A stretch of 64,000 nt of DNA from Naegleria lovaniensis. Lineage: Eukaryota; Heterolobosea; Eutetramitea; Acrasida; Naegleriidae. A program made the translations under genes and the position numbers. The notes under the pieces were generated by a model, which saw only the letters and a list, made by a program, of their open reading frames with translations, had not been told where the DNA came from and did no database searches. The stretch is from the NCBI RefSeq assembly GCF_003324165.1, contig NW_025407846.1:124001-188000 (forward strand), given 5' to 3'. Each line of letters opens with the position of its first letter. Positions within the stretch are counted from its first letter, which is position 1. Shown here piece after piece: positions 30,350 through 42,668 of this stretch.

Positions 30350-33300
30350 TCATTTTGAGCATGAAAGTTCTATCAATCTATGAATGCCTGTCGATGATCG
30401 AGGAGAATATGTCACCTTACAAGCATCTCCTGACACTGTCAACATGATATAAGCTTGTTTTTTAGATGGATTATCGAGTACTGCATGGAATTTGACACAA
30501 TAATTGAGTAGAGCATTGCAGTTGATTGCTCTTGTATGGGCTCTTACGATAGACGTTGCTTCCATAATGCACTCTTGTTGGAAAGAAGCAAAGTCCATCA
30601 CATTGTTAGACTCTCTGACAAGATGGTGATTCACTTTACCCACTAACTTTTCAATCTTTGCTCCAGGAATGAAATACATGGGTGAGGTGACAACATAACT
30701 TTCTTCAAGCCATTCTCTGTCAATATCATTCTCTTGAGCAATGACAATATCTCTAATATTCTTCAATTCCTCTGAAGAGGAGGTTGCATCTTCTTTGTGA
30801 TCCATATCCATGTTAAACAACATGTCTTCTGCATGAATTGCAAGATTTTTGTTGAGAGGAGATTGTTGATTAGCTCTTCTTGGACTATTCACAATCCGAT
30901 CACTTGATCCACTTATATCATGAGGATATGGAAATGGAGGGAATAATTTTGGTAAGTTGGATTTCAATTGATCTAGCTGACTGGATGTGTTTGGCTTCGA
31001 TGAAACAAGCACTGGCATTGCTTGTAAAGTGATGGTAAAATCATTGGCATTGTTAAATCTAAACTTTTCAGAAATTCCCATCACATAAACGCTTTGATTG
31101 AGTTCTTGACTTGCAAATAGCAATAATTTGAAGGAAAGTGTAATGTATAATTCTCTGAATAATGATGCAATGTACTGTTGTTGTTGTTTCACATTATGTG
31201 TTGTTTTTGAGAGCGGAAATGATTTTTCTAAGAAAATAAATTGCAAATGAGACATGTGTTTAGAGGCAATATCTGATTGGTGTTTGAGAGTTGTGAAATG
31301 AATTCCATTTGGTAACAGTGGTTCGAGAATGGAATTTATGAAATCCTCGTCTTGTTCATCCTCTAATTCAAGCGCAAATCCTGCACTTCCCATTTCTCCA
31401 ATAATGTCTTCATTATCTGAGGAAGTATACGAGCTATTGTCTAACATGTCTTTCAATCTTGGAGAGTCTACAGGTCTTTCTTCTTCTAGTATATCTCTTG
31501 ATAAATGAGGCTCCTCAATGATCGACGTATCCAGTTCAGCAGACTATGATTGGTGTAAGGAAATCAAACATTCCTGTTCAAAAAATAATACTTACGTAAT
31601 AATCACTATATTCTTTAAGTAATTTCAGCTGTTCCGTATTATCTTTTTCATCAGGCAAAATAAAGTCCATCTTGGCGTTTCTAGGAAGAGCGTCTAGATA
31701 CACTCCAGTTCCCTTACAAGTTAGCACAATAAAGTTGTCATTAATTGTGAGTCCATATGTTACACAAAATGCTGAATTACAATGGCAAAGCTTCATCTTG
31801 TTCATAAATTGTTTGTGTAAGTCATGAACTGCAAAAGGAAGAATATTGCTCACGACCGTTGCATTGCTCTCACCGAATTCTTTCTTCTTAGATCTACAGA
31901 TACGTGCCTCTATATAGTGCTTGGGCTGATTGAGCACTCTTTGTTCAACTATTGATGGCATCTCACACGTGGAGAGGAATATGTTTGGAACATAACCATC
32001 CGCATGAAGTGGACACTTCGATGCACCAGCTCTATAGAAAGGACTATTTCTTGGGAGATGGAAAATGGAACAATACTTTTCTTCAGACAACTTTTCAGAG
32101 ATAATATTTTCTTCGTGCAGATCATCAGACAAGTTACGAATGTTGCATATATCATATTGCGGGTTAAGAATAGCGGCTGTACCTTGTGCACATAAAATAC
32201 AAACAGATCCACGAATGAATATTTCATAACTCTCTGAATATCCAATGACGTGAGTACATCCAAGTGATTTTGCATTCTCTCTAATTTCTGTACGCAATTC
32301 ATTCCACCAATTGTCTCTTTCCTTTTGCATGTCACTTAACTTCATTGTCTCGGTTGTCACTAATTTTACAGATCTTGCTTGAACAATTCCTGCTAAATAA
32401 ATGATATGCTGAGAGTCCAGTGATTTGATGGTAAGCAGTTTAACATCGCTTTGTGGTGTTGTAAATCCAGTTCCAGTTGGAGAGTCTAAATTGGCTATAT
32501 TGGCTGTTCCTGTAGGAGATGCATGGAACTCAAGAAGAGGAATAATGTTCATTGGAGGTGTAATGCTGGACAATGTTATTGCAGGCTCTATTGCAATTTG
32601 TGGAGGAATTAATGCTTTTTCAGCATTGTGTGCAGGAGAAACGGATGATCTGATTGAGCTCAATTTACATCTGGTTCCCAAGCCTCGTACGATAATATTA
32701 TCATCTTCCAAATCAAAACATTCTTCATAACCAATTACAATGTTGTCTCCTGCTTCAAAAACCTTTTTTCCAATTCTTCTTTTTAATCTTCCTGATAATT
32801 GATATAATAATAACTGCCTCTCATCATTGGATGTTCTGCTACTTCTAATGAGATCTTTCCATGAGTCATATTCAGGATCGTCGTCAATGAGAAGCTCTTC
32901 AACAAGGTCTCCTATTCTCAAAGAATATTGAGTATACTCCATTAGAGGATAAATGCTTGGACAAGAGAAGAATTGCACCTCAGGCGAGCTATCTCTATAT
33001 GGGTTGATGTTTTGAATAAAATCAATCTTAATATTTACATTCAGCTCGCCACAAACACCTCTTATTGAATCAAAAATTGGGAGCCATCCACTGCATTGAG
33101 TCACTTGATTTAACGCTAATAAATTAGTATCCACCACTACTGTTCCGATCACATCATCTTGCGTTACAACATCGTAATCTATAACTTTAAATTGTATAAC
33201 ATTTTCTTGTAAATAATCATTATTGGGCACTTCAAATCTAAATGCATCAATATTCCAGGTGGGATTTAATGTTTTTCTGCAAACAGGTGTTCTAAATTGA

Positions 33301-33410
33301 TATTCCGGCCCAAATTTAACAATCACATATGCATCAGTGGACGACGAGCTCCGATCCATGATGGGCAGGTTTCTACAGCTTTTTACTGTGATTTTAACTT
33401 TTGCTCCCAT
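30350..33410 (-). CDS. C2CD5: C2 domain protein C2CD5/CDP138-like
   Basis: Exons 33410-31596 and 31543-30350, with a 52-nt GT-AG intron, give 1002 residues, close to animal C2CD5 (about 1000). The N-terminal C2 domain (VKITVKSCRNLPIMDRSS; SSTDAYVIVKFGP; TLNPTWNIDAFRFEV) should bind Ca2+ and phospholipids. Family-specific segments follow: DLVEELLIDDDPEYDSW, GRLKRRIGKKVFEAGDN with VIGYEECFDLE, WWNELRTEIRENAKSLGC, THVIGYSESYEI and MYFIPGAKIEKLVGKVN near the C-terminus. In mammals CDP138 is an Akt substrate that promotes fusion of GLUT4 vesicles; here a general role in vesicle-plasma membrane fusion is inferred. Confidence 0.9.
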
Positions 33411-34098
33411 GTTTGTTTATGTTTTGAAATTTCTGTCTGAATCGATGATTAGTAAATCAATGTATGAAAGGCTATTTGAAAAGAGAAGGATAATTTTCGC
33501 AGAATTTTTTTGTGTGTAAAATGTGGTTTCTCTCTTGCCAAGAATGATCATCAACATAGCATCAATATTATCACTAATATCGATAGTATGAAGCTAGTTT
33601 CTAATTTCTGTAAGAGGTTGTTTATTGAAGTCGATAAGCTTTCCAACGGTAACTGGTCTCTCTTCAAGTTGACTCCATGATTTTTTTACTGTTCCATGAT
33701 AAACTGCCGCCACAGTGGTTGTTTATCCATGATTAAACTCGCGAAAACAATAGATTTCAATGAAGCCACACTGTAGCAAACGTTACCGAAAGCTGGTGGT
33801 CCCCAAAATAAGTCCGAAATTGGAAGAACCAACAACTCACAAGCTTCGCACATCGAAGTCATTCAATTGAACAAGTTTGTCGAAAATTCAAGGGCAAGTC
33901 GTAAACGAGAAACTCACCACCGCAAAAAAAATTTAACAGATAAGCCTTTTCTTGTGGTTCAGTTCAACAAAACAATTCACTCTCCGAACGAGACCTTCCA
34001 CTGTTATCATTACGAGCGTGTGTGTTCTTCGTTTCAACTCAGAAAAGCTATTCTAATTACCACAATTATTAAATCTAGATATTTCAATAATATTCATC
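33411..34098. other. 688-bp divergent intergenic region, no gene seen
   Basis: Lies between the start codons of the C2CD5-like gene and squalene epoxidase. I see no convincing coding frame, RNA gene or repeat. The open frame at 33867-34235 starts here but overlaps the squalene epoxidase start in another frame and looks like chance. Confidence 0.5.
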
Positions 34099-36071
34099 AT
34101 GGCTCCAATGAAACCATCATCATCGGCCGCTTCAAAGCCAACAACTACCACAACCAATACTACTACCGCTCCAAAAACCAATACTACAAGCACCACGGCC
34201 ACAACGACTACTACCTCCACACCTACTACCTCTAATCAAACGCTGTTGCAATCTTTGCATAGCACTCTCTCTAAAACTCTTGATTCTTCCATTGATACCA
34301 TAAGCAATCAATTTCTCTCAAAGATGTTGGGAATTAACCTTCCAAGCGATCAACAACGCAAGCTTAGTCTTGCTGTTGGAATGACGGGGGCTGGCCTTAC
34401 TTTCTACATGTTGAAGAAGCTCATTAACAAGATGATGTACATGTTCTCGCTTCCAAAGCCCTCAATTACCAATAAGGATTATGATGTCATCATTGTTGGT
34501 GCTGGTATTGCTGGCTGTGCTCTTGGATCTGTACTTTCTAAGGCATCTAAAAAAGTTTTGGTAATCGAAAGAGATATGAGCGAGCCTGATCGTATCATTG
34601 GAGAATTGCTTCAACCTGGAGGTGTTCAACACTTGAAAGATCTCGGTCTTGGTCACTGTCTCGAAGGTATTGAGGCTGCCACCGTTAAGGGCTATCAAGT
34701 ATTCTACAAGGACGAAACTGTTCATATGCCTTACCCACAATCTGCTGAAGGAAGAGCATTCCACTATGGCAGATTTATCATGAATTTGAGAAGAGCTTGT
34801 GAGAAAGACGGGTAAGTAACTTGGTATGATAACCAAAATCATGTCTTAATTTTTTCAACTTGATTACGACGTTTTTAAATGAATCGTTCACCTACAATAA
34901 CAACACATGTTACAGAGCTAAGATGATACAAAGAGTTGTCACTGGTTTGATTGAAAAAACTCCAGGACTTGTTGAGGGTGTAGAATATAAGGAAGGAGAC
35001 CAAACAGTGGCTGTCACCGGACATATGGTCATTGTATGCAATGGAGCTGGTAGCTCATTCACAAGACAAATCCGTTCCGATAAAATTGGTAGTGGAAACA
35101 AACCATTGGTCGTTTCTCAATTCATTGGATTAGAATTACCAAACTGTGCAGATAAGTTACCAAATCCTGGACATGGAAACGTTTTCTTATTACCTGATGC
35201 TCCATGTTTGCTTTATCCAAACAGCACAACTTCTGTCAGATGTTTGGTGGACTTCCCTGATGGAGATTCTAGCAAGCTACCAAAGCGAGGAGACGAAATG
35301 GCAAAGTATTTGTTGCAATACATTATGCCCCAACTTCCACCACAAGTACACGATACCTTTAAGGCTGAAGTCGATGCTGACAGAATTAAGGTAGTGCAAA
35401 ATCGTGAAATTCCAGGTGAAACTGCAGACACACTATTAAAGAAGGGCGTTGTATTGATCGGAGACGCCATGAACTGTAGACATCCTCTCACTGGTGGAGG
35501 TATGACTGTAACATTCTCAGACTGTAAGGAGCTTTCCAAGGCAATCATTAATGTTAAGGATATGTCATCAGTAGCTGAAGTTGACAATGCAATTGCAACA
35601 TTCTACAAGAACAGAGCAAAGGTTGCCAATACCATTAACATTCTTGCAAACGCCCTATATAGCATTTTTGCTCCACCTGGAGGTGCTAAGAATTGGGAAT
35701 CATTTAAGCGTAACGAATCTACTCCTTCACTTTCTGAAAATGACAGCATGAGTATTATGCGTCGAGCAGTTTTTGAATATTTTAAGAAGGGCGGCATTTG
35801 TCAAACTGGACCACTTTCTCTCATTAGTGGTATCTGGCGTTCTCCTCATGGACTTATTACTCACTTCTTTGCTGTTGCAGTTATTGGATCGTTTGATCTC
35901 ATTAAGGAAGGAGGAGTTTTTGGTATTTTTGGAGCTTTAGCCAAAAGCTTCAAGATGATCACAGGAGCAACCGGTTTAATTGCTCCACTCATTGCCGAAG
36001 AAGGATTGCTACCATTCCTTTTCCCAAGATTTATCTGGAGGAGAAAGCCATCGCCAAATCATCAAAAGTAA
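34099..36071 (+). CDS. SQLE: Squalene epoxidase (squalene monooxygenase)
   Basis: FAD- and NADPH-dependent enzyme that makes 2,3-oxidosqualene, a rate-limiting step of sterol synthesis on the ER. Exons 34099-34811 and 34916-36071, with a 104-nt GT-AG intron, give 622 residues. A Thr/Ser-rich N-terminus is followed by a hydrophobic segment (KLSLAVGMTGAGLTFYMLKK), then the FAD Rossmann motif DVIIVGAGIAGCALGSVL, ERDMSEPDRIIGELLQPGG and the second FAD motif GDAMNCRHPLTGGGMTV. The hydrophobic C-terminal region resembles the membrane helices of human SQLE (574 residues). The start is in a CATCATGG context, not an A run. Confidence 0.93.
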
Positions 36072-36246
36072 AAAGAATGGAACCAATTTGTATGTACCAA
36101 AATAAAGGTGTTGAAAACAACCTTAATTACTTTGAATGTTTGCGAGAATCGTTAACAGGGGCACAAAGGAATTTATTAAGAGATGAGAGGATGGTGATAC
36201 AATTAGGAATTAATTTAGGAGATTAGGAGGGTGGAAATTCAATAAC

Positions 36247-36858
36247 TTAGGATCGAACTGGAATTGAAAAATCAAAATGTTGAAACACTGGTTCAAAGCT
36301 GGTTTCAAACGACAACGAATGTCCATTATTTTCTTGCTTGATAGTTTTCACTACCGAACAACAAATAATTTGAAAGTTTTTCACTGTGGTTGTTGTCTGT
36401 TGTTTCGTTGAGTTGTTGGCATCTTTTTGAAATGGCAACATATTTGTATCGATTTGAACCACTAAATGGTTACCTCCAGGAACATGATGAAAATTCATCA
36501 CATCCCAAAACTCTGTAAAACATGGAAATAAGCTAAAAACTCGTCGCTTGTCATCAACAAACATGATAATGATATATGTGGATTGATCACTAAGATTTTC
36601 AAAAGACAGTCGCAATTTCTCTCCTTCCAAAAGCATTGACTGGTCCATGGGTTGAGCAGTGGCGAGATGTTTGTTGGGAGCATGCTCTCGCGACATTTTA
36701 CACGAATGTACGCAGCTATAGGCTCTCGATTGTGCAATGTACTCGGGAGAGTATGTTCGTTCAAGAAGTAATTTCTGAACAGTGATTGTAGTGGCCATCT
36801 GTGGTTGTGTGTGGTGTTGATGCTTTTTTTCTTGCACAATATGCTGTGAAAGATTCAT
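36247..36858 (-). CDS. Unknown protein, DUF4384-like segment
   Basis: Single exon, 203 residues. A His/Gln-rich N-terminus is followed by a predicted beta domain: EGEKLRLSFENLSDQSTYII, FVDDKRRVFSLFPC and FHHVPGGNHLVVQID. This order (raised to act as surface strands, then a short LFP motif) resembles DUF4384, a domain mostly described in bacteria, often beside kinase or caspase-like modules. The match is by eye and weak. No membrane segment. Convergent with squalene epoxidase. Confidence 0.6.
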   Translation of the reverse strand: MNLSQHIVQEKKHQHHTQPQMATTITVQKLLLERTYSPEYIAQSRAYSCVHSCKMSREHAPNKHLATAQPMDQSMLLEGEKLRLSFENLSDQSTYIIIMFVDDKRRVFSLFPCFTEFWDVMNFHHVPGGNHLVVQIDTNMLPFQKDANNSTKQQTTTTVKNFQIICCSVVKTIKQENNGHSLSFETSFEPVFQHFDFSIPVRS

Positions 36859-37324
36859 GTCAAGGAACTACATATTTTTAAAGTTCACAACCAACAAAAA
36901 GACATCAATGAACTTGTGCCAAAAGTGTTCGAAAGGAGTTCTTTGTGTTTCAACCTGTGTTACTTGGGAGATTGAAGAACTTGGTTTTGGAAAGGGTATT
37001 GTAATTAACCTCGTAGTTCGTCACGGTCTTCCTCGACCAATTAAAATGTTTTAAAAATGAAAACCACAACAAGGGAGCTGGTAAACAGGGAACAAACATG
37101 GCAGAAGAAAACTCTCTCTCAAGATTTTATTCGGCAAACGTAAAGGACTCTCAGGGAAAACACCGCGTCTGGTGTGACCCGCAACGTTCTCTGCGTGAAA
37201 ACAAAATCCCCCATGTACTTACTCTTAAGCCGCAGCGACAGCCTGATTCAACGTCAATAGTCGCCTCCTGCAAGTTCAACATTCTTTATGCAATTTATTG
37301 ATTGCTTTTTATTGCTTTGAAAAA
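36859..37324. other. 466-bp upstream region of DNMT2
   Basis: Divergent space between the gene ending its 5' side at 36858 and the DNMT2 start. It contains a 67-codon frame (37098-37301) beginning MAEENSLSRFYSANVKD, with somewhat richer G+C than its surroundings. It has no A-run start and no recognised family, so it is probably not a gene. No RNA gene seen. Confidence 0.4.
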
Positions 37325-38794
37325 ATGTCTCCAAGTGAAAAATGCACTCAATCATCAACAGTATCCGATTGTACGACAAATAATCCAGAAATTGAAATTC
37401 ATGTTGCAGAATTTTATAGTGGAATCGGAGGCACAAGAATGGCCATAGAACTCATTGAAGCATTTATCGAACAATTTTATACAAAGAAAACTGTAAATGA
37501 AGAATTATCTTTTGTCATTCCGAACAAAATTACATTTTCATGGATCGGAGCATTTGATATCAATGAAAATGCAAATATATTATACAAACATTTATTCAGT
37601 CATGATCCTTGTGCAAAGGACATTGCTCACATTCCAATTTGTGATTTCCAAAGACAATACTTTAAGAGATTTTTGGAGAAACGAAATGAACAAAATTCAA
37701 CCACTTCATTCTCCTTTGAAAATTCTAAAAAGAAGCAAAAACTAAGCGAAGATCACTCTCAAAAATGTTCAAAATTGTTGTGGACTATGTCCCCTCCTTG
37801 TCAACCCTTTACACTTAATGGCAATAGAAAAGACAGCGAAGACGATAGAACTAAAAGTTTTTTGTATCTAATGAGTGAGCTTTTTCCAAAGATATTGCCA
37901 GATTATATATTTGTGGAAAATGTCAAAAATTTCGAAATTTCAAAAACTAGACAGCATTTAGTGAATCAATTAACAAATCATGGATATCAATTTAAGGAAT
38001 TTATGTTATGTCCAACTCAGTTGGGACTTCCTAATCAACGAGTGCGATATTATCTTATTGGACAAAGAGTGGATTTCAACATTGAAAATGCTATTAACAT
38101 AACTGAGACTTCTGAACTGAAAGACGTTAAACTAGACCTACACACTTCTCTTCCCGAATACATGTTTTCAAAATCAGGAAACAATGAAACACGACCACTT
38201 CTTGATTATGACCGAGTTTTTAACAACCCTGAAAAAGTTGAACAATTACAAAAGCAAGGAAAGGCTGCTACATTTATGGATCTTTATAACCACTCTTCGA
38301 TATTGCTTACCTCTGAAGAAGAAAAGATTTATGAAAACGATATGATTTTTGTGGAACAAAAGCATCTTTCCAAGATTAAGGGTTATCGATACGACCTGAT
38401 TTTAAAAAAGAGCAACCATTCCAAAGACACTCCTCCACTAAAACGTGTCTGTAGCTGTATTACAAAGTCGTATGGTCAAACTCAATTTCTCAGAGGAACT
38501 GGACCTCTAGTTGTGTTACTGAGTGACACATACTTGAACGCGGATTTGGAGACAACCCTACACAGCATTGACTTTGATAACGTACAGTCGCTGACTGAAT
38601 TGGGAAGAATACGATTCCTACATCCAATCGAAGTGGCACGTTTAATGACCTTCTCGCCTTGGTTTTCCTGTCCTTCTTCAAAACTTTCTATCAAGCAACA
38701 GTATAAATTGATGGGAAACTCGGTGAACGTTCTATCAGTGGCAAATGTCATCATCCAACTGTTCTTGGAAGAGAAAGCAAAGGGTTCTAATTGA
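37325..38794 (+). CDS. DNMT2: Dnmt2-type tRNA (cytosine-5) methyltransferase
   Basis: Despite its DNA-methylase fold, Dnmt2/TRDMT1 methylates C38 of tRNA-Asp and some other tRNAs. The ATG follows GAAAAA. Motifs in order: I, FYSGIGGTRMAIEL; IV, SPPCQPFTLNGNR with the catalytic Cys near residue 159; VI, FVENVKNFE; VIII, GLPNQRVRYYLIG. The Dnmt2-specific target-recognition motif is CITKSYGQTQFLRGTGP (C-F-T in most species, here C-I-T). Motif X is KLMGNSVNVLSVANVI. At 489 residues it is longer than human Dnmt2 (391) through inserted loops. Confidence 0.92.
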   Translation: MSPSEKCTQSSTVSDCTTNNPEIEIHVAEFYSGIGGTRMAIELIEAFIEQFYTKKTVNEELSFVIPNKITFSWIGAFDINENANILYKHLFSHDPCAKDIAHIPICDFQRQYFKRFLEKRNEQNSTTSFSFENSKKKQKLSEDHSQKCSKLLWTMSPPCQPFTLNGNRKDSEDDRTKSFLYLMSELFPKILPDYIFVENVKNFEISKTRQHLVNQLTNHGYQFKEFMLCPTQLGLPNQRVRYYLIGQRVDFNIENAINITETSELKDVKLDLHTSLPEYMFSKSGNNETRPLLDYDRVFNNPEKVEQLQKQGKAATFMDLYNHSSILLTSEEEKIYENDMIFVEQKHLSKIKGYRYDLILKKSNHSKDTPPLKRVCSCITKSYGQTQFLRGTGPLVVLLSDTYLNADLETTLHSIDFDNVQSLTELGRIRFLHPIEVARLMTFSPWFSCPSSKLSIKQQYKLMGNSVNVLSVANVIIQLFLEEKAKGSN

Positions 38795-39058
38795 AAGAAT
38801 TAGTGACCAAGTTCAATAAACCAATGCCGACTTGTTGTCACCATAAAACAACCTTCAACTCATTACAACACAAAGTTAGAAGTTTTACTCTAGATCCAGT
38901 GAGACTGGAGTGATTTGGAAAATTGCAAAGATGATGATGTCAAGTCTCGACCAAAATTGCAAATCATAAATAATGTTAAATAATTACAATAAATACTGTC
39001 AATTAGCTTTGCTCTGAGGACCTATCTATTGCTTGATGGATGAAATTATTACGATTCT

Positions 39059-39463
39059 CTATAGCTGATTTTTCCAACGATTATTACATCTGGTGCATAT
39101 TAGCCACAAATTCATACCACCTTGGTTTTCCTTGATGATACCAAATCCTGTTTGTAAATACACAACTTCGCCGTTACCACAGTTTTTGCAGGCACCCACA
39201 CCTACAGTACCTCTAGGAAGGGTCGGATCTTTGGTTAGTTCTGCCCAATCAATGTTACTCCATTGGATATCCTTGGCGGCTTTGATATCGTTTTTATATA
39301 CAACATAATCGGATGTATCTACCGCTTCTCTGTTATCACAGTGTCTACATTTAAATTCTAAAGTCTTATTTAATCGGTTTTCTCTTGCGTACAACATGTT
39401 GTTACACTCGGAGCAAAATCTCATGCCCAAGGCTTTGTCCTCCACCTCGTAATCGTCGTTCAT
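39059..39463 (-). CDS. RPB9: RNA polymerase II subunit RPB9
   Basis: Small zinc-ribbon subunit of Pol II involved in start-site choice, proofreading and TFIIS-stimulated cleavage. The ATG at 39463 follows seven A; in-frame codons further upstream lack an ATG context and are excluded. The first zinc ribbon is FCSECNNMLY with CRHCDNREAVD; then DPTLPRGTVGVGACKNCGNG opens the second ribbon, closed by LICTRCNNRW. The DPTLPR linker is typical of RPB9. 134 residues, near human POLR2I (125). Confidence 0.92.
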   Translation of the reverse strand: MNDDYEVEDKALGMRFCSECNNMLYARENRLNKTLEFKCRHCDNREAVDTSDYVVYKNDIKAAKDIQWSNIDWAELTKDPTLPRGTVGVGACKNCGNGEVVYLQTGFGIIKENQGGMNLWLICTRCNNRWKNQL

Positions 39464-39574
39464 TTTTTTGTTTTTGAATTTGTTTCCCAAACTTCACAGA
39501 TCATTGTAAACTCTCGTTTCAAGTTGACCAGAGATTTTAAAAATTTGTCGACAAAAAAATAAGCCAAAATCATC

Positions 39575-40053
39575 ATGTCACTCGTAAGTGTTCATTGTTT
39601 GAATTTTTTATTGAAATCCGAATTGCTCCTCTAATTATTTCAAAATCATCCTAGATCTGGGAAATCACAAAGAACAACAGCAGCTTGTTGAAGAGAACAA
39701 GACTCTACGGTGGTGCTTCTTTCCACACCTCACCAACCAACCCACTCAACATCAACTCTGAAAAGTACACCAAGACATCCAATGCCAGCGTTGAAGTTAC
39801 ACCAAAGGGTGATTTACTCATCAAGAAGGCTTCTCATGATGCTTCTGTCAGAAAGCCAAAGGAATATGTCAAGAAGACAAAGGTTGCCAACAAGCAATTG
39901 TCCGTCACCAAGGCTGCTAAGACTATTGTTGAAACAACTGAAGGTGAGGATTTCAGAGGTGATTTGAAGACTGTCCTCGTTGCCAGAGCTGCCAAGTTGT
40001 TGAGATTGAAGCACAAGTCAAAGAAGACCACCAAGGCTACCCAATCCAAGTAA
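39575..40053 (+). CDS. RPL28: 60S ribosomal protein L28 (eL28)
   Basis: Exon 1 is only ATG TCA CTC (39575-39583), followed by a 71-nt GT-AG intron and exon 2 (39655-40053), giving 136 residues. The N-terminus IWEITKNNSSLLKRTRLYGG, the middle segment with KKASHDASVRKPKEYVKK and the Lys-rich end fit eL28 (human 137). An intron right after the first codons is common in ribosomal protein genes. The start is in a CATCATG context. Confidence 0.88.
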
Positions 40054-40100
40054 ATTAATTAAAACAAAAATTTATTTCAGCTTGCACATTGTTCCAAGAT

Positions 40101-42668
40101 TTAGTTGTGGAACATGACCGCTCGAAGATAGAGGTCTTGCTCTTCCACTGGTAATTGAACCGCACTTAAATTACCGTTCTTTACAACTCCCTTCCTGAAC
40201 AGGTTTTCAAATAGTGTGATAAGGCGAGAACTCAAGTGAGGAGGAAGATCTTTGCAAAGAGAGGTCAGTTCAAAAGGGACATACTTGAGCCCATACGTTA
40301 TCAAATGCTCAATGAGCAATTTACATGATTCCATGTCATCCAATTGTGATGCAAAAACTAGTAGGGATTTGTAATTGTTGGGAGTGACATGTTTGAGCAA
40401 AATTTGACAGCAAAACTGAGTAAGCCAGTCCATTTGAAATTGCAAAGACGTCATGATCGTTTGACACAACAAATCTACACTGATTTGTGGAGATGATGAA
40501 ATATCTTCAAACTTTGAATAACATGCCTTCAATGTCATCAATAGCGCTGTTTTTTTCAATTCTTGTTGCTCTTCACTGTCACTCTCATCCTTTACAAATC
40601 CATAAATATCAAAAGAAGCATCATTTGAGGATGAAGTGTCCGAGAATCGATCACTTTCATAGAGAACTTTCAAAACTGGACTCAAGGCAGAAATGACATG
40701 TTTGTGAACATGTATAATTTCATGTGAGTCATTGCTGATCGAGAGTTTAAGATCGCTAGTTGTAGCATCATTAAAGAGAGAAGCTATTAATTCTGGTGTA
40801 TCGACATCTTCTTTCATAAACGAATCCTCTCTCCAATCCATTCCAATCGCACCAAACTCTTTGTTAGATGCTTGAATTTTCTTTTCAAGTTTGATCAAAC
40901 GATCGTCTTGCAATTGTTGTTGTTTCATGTTGTTCCAGTGAAGCTTTAGAAATGCTAAACATTTCTTTACGGTAAGCATGAGAATACTCTTTTTGGAGTT
41001 TGTCAAGATGTTTGTGGCTAAATAATCTGATATTTGCTTTAAAATATCCAACACATTGTACGTATTAATCATTTCAGAGAGTGTTTCAAAGCAATACTTT
41101 TTAAATATTTCTCCAATATCACACACATCATTAAGGAAAAACATGAGAAAGATATAAAATTGAGTATTTCCAAGATATGGACAGAAATGTTTCGTAAATA
41201 AATCAACGACCTCATAACGAGACACTACTTGGTAGCCCTTTACCATGAACATTTTCACAAATGTGTATGTCCATTCTATTTCTTGTGGGTTCAGTAATTT
41301 CATAAATTCTTCTCGTTTCAGAAAGGTGTGAATATTTGGAGAAATTTTTTCAAGCAAAGGTTCGAATATTCTTTGTTCACACTCATTGGTCATTCCTAAA
41401 ATTCTAGAAACTACTAAATCTTCTATATATGGAAATTCCTCCTTGTTTTCTTCACAATTTGGAATATGAATGACCACCGTGCACGAATGTCCAAGAAAAA
41501 CTTTCACTTCATCTTGCTCCTTCCATTCAAAAGGAAGTTTCACCGATGAAAATCTCACACCATACGGAATCGATTGAGAATGGCCAATTCCTAACTCACC
41601 ACACGTATTTTGACCTCCTGCTTGGAGGGTTCTCTCATTCGTCTTGATCATGTAATGCGTGTTGGAACAATACAGATCGATGGGTTGGTAAGGATGTTCC
41701 AAGTGAGTGATCATCATGGTAGATCCGTCATTAAAATAATAAGACAAATCTCCTCCAGCACTAATCTATGAAGTAATGACCCATTCGTAATTCACATTTC
41801 GATTGTATCCTATTTCTCAACTTACCTGACCCGTGTTGGTAATGTCAAACCAAGAATGATCACTCACTTTGAGCTGCTGAATGCAACTGAAATGATCTTG
41901 AAAAGTTTTGATTTTCTGTTCTGGAATTAAGTGTGGAATGGAGCCATTTGAATTTGAATTCATATTTCCACACGCATACACTTTTCTTGTTGTTGACACA
42001 AAATATGATTGAAAGGGAAAGGCAAATATTTTCACAATTGGAGAATCAAAGTACGATGGATTAATTAATTGAGGATATTCAAAGGAGCGAGTCATTTCGG
42101 TTGAGGCTGTCGAACGAGCCTGTTTTTTCTTTGATGAATGAATTTCAAAATCATTCTTTTGGAAATTAGTATCATGAATCGGTATTTCACCATATTCACT
42201 CGTTCCACATGCAAAGACTTTTCCACTCTCTGTTAAAAACAAACAATGTTGAAATCCAAGAGAACAGTCCGTAACCTTGTCATGCTCATTCCATAAATCA
42301 GAATTGAATACAGGAATAGGCTTTGGATTACAATCTCTCAATCCCAAAACAAATGCTGTGTTTCTTCCGAGACCGTATACCTTTCCGAGTCGAGTCACGA
42401 GTTGCCAAGAGCCATACCTAGTTTCAAATTTAATGATTTCATCTTCAGCGTCATCTAAAACATAGTCCATCCCATCAATTCTTGTTAATTCACAAAGAAA
42501 TTGATTTTCTTGTAATTTGGATTGATTTTGTTCTTTCGACAACATGGGAATAAAGAAGTCTTGTCCACAAGCATAAATATCTTGCCGAGGCTTTTGCTTT
42601 AATACATGACGTTTCTTTACAGGTTGTTGGTTCGAGCCAATTGATCCTTGAAGGGTTGGAACGAACAT
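40101..42668 (-). CDS. RCC1-repeat / BTB domain protein
   Basis: Exons 42668-41826 and 41765-40101 with a 60-nt GT-AG intron give 835 residues; the ATG follows CAAAAA. The N-terminal half holds degenerate RCC1 blades (IYACGQDFF; GKVYGLGRNTAFVLGL; GKVFACGTSEYGEIPI; KVYACGNMNSN; QAGGQNTCGELGIGHS). The C-terminal third has a BTB/POZ fold (LIASLFNDATTSDLKLSI; HVHKHVISALSPVLKVLY) with a BACK-like tail. Such proteins often serve as substrate adaptors for cullin-3 ligases. The long helical insert between the parts is not recognised. Confidence 0.8.

Noticed and set aside
33867-34235. Open frame of 122 codons upstream of squalene epoxidase
   Set aside because: It overlaps the start of squalene epoxidase in another frame, has biased low-complexity content and no start context.
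37098-37301. 67-codon frame upstream of DNMT2
   Set aside because: Starts with an ATG but lacks the A-run context, domain likeness or splice link to DNMT2; kept only as a note in the intergenic entry.
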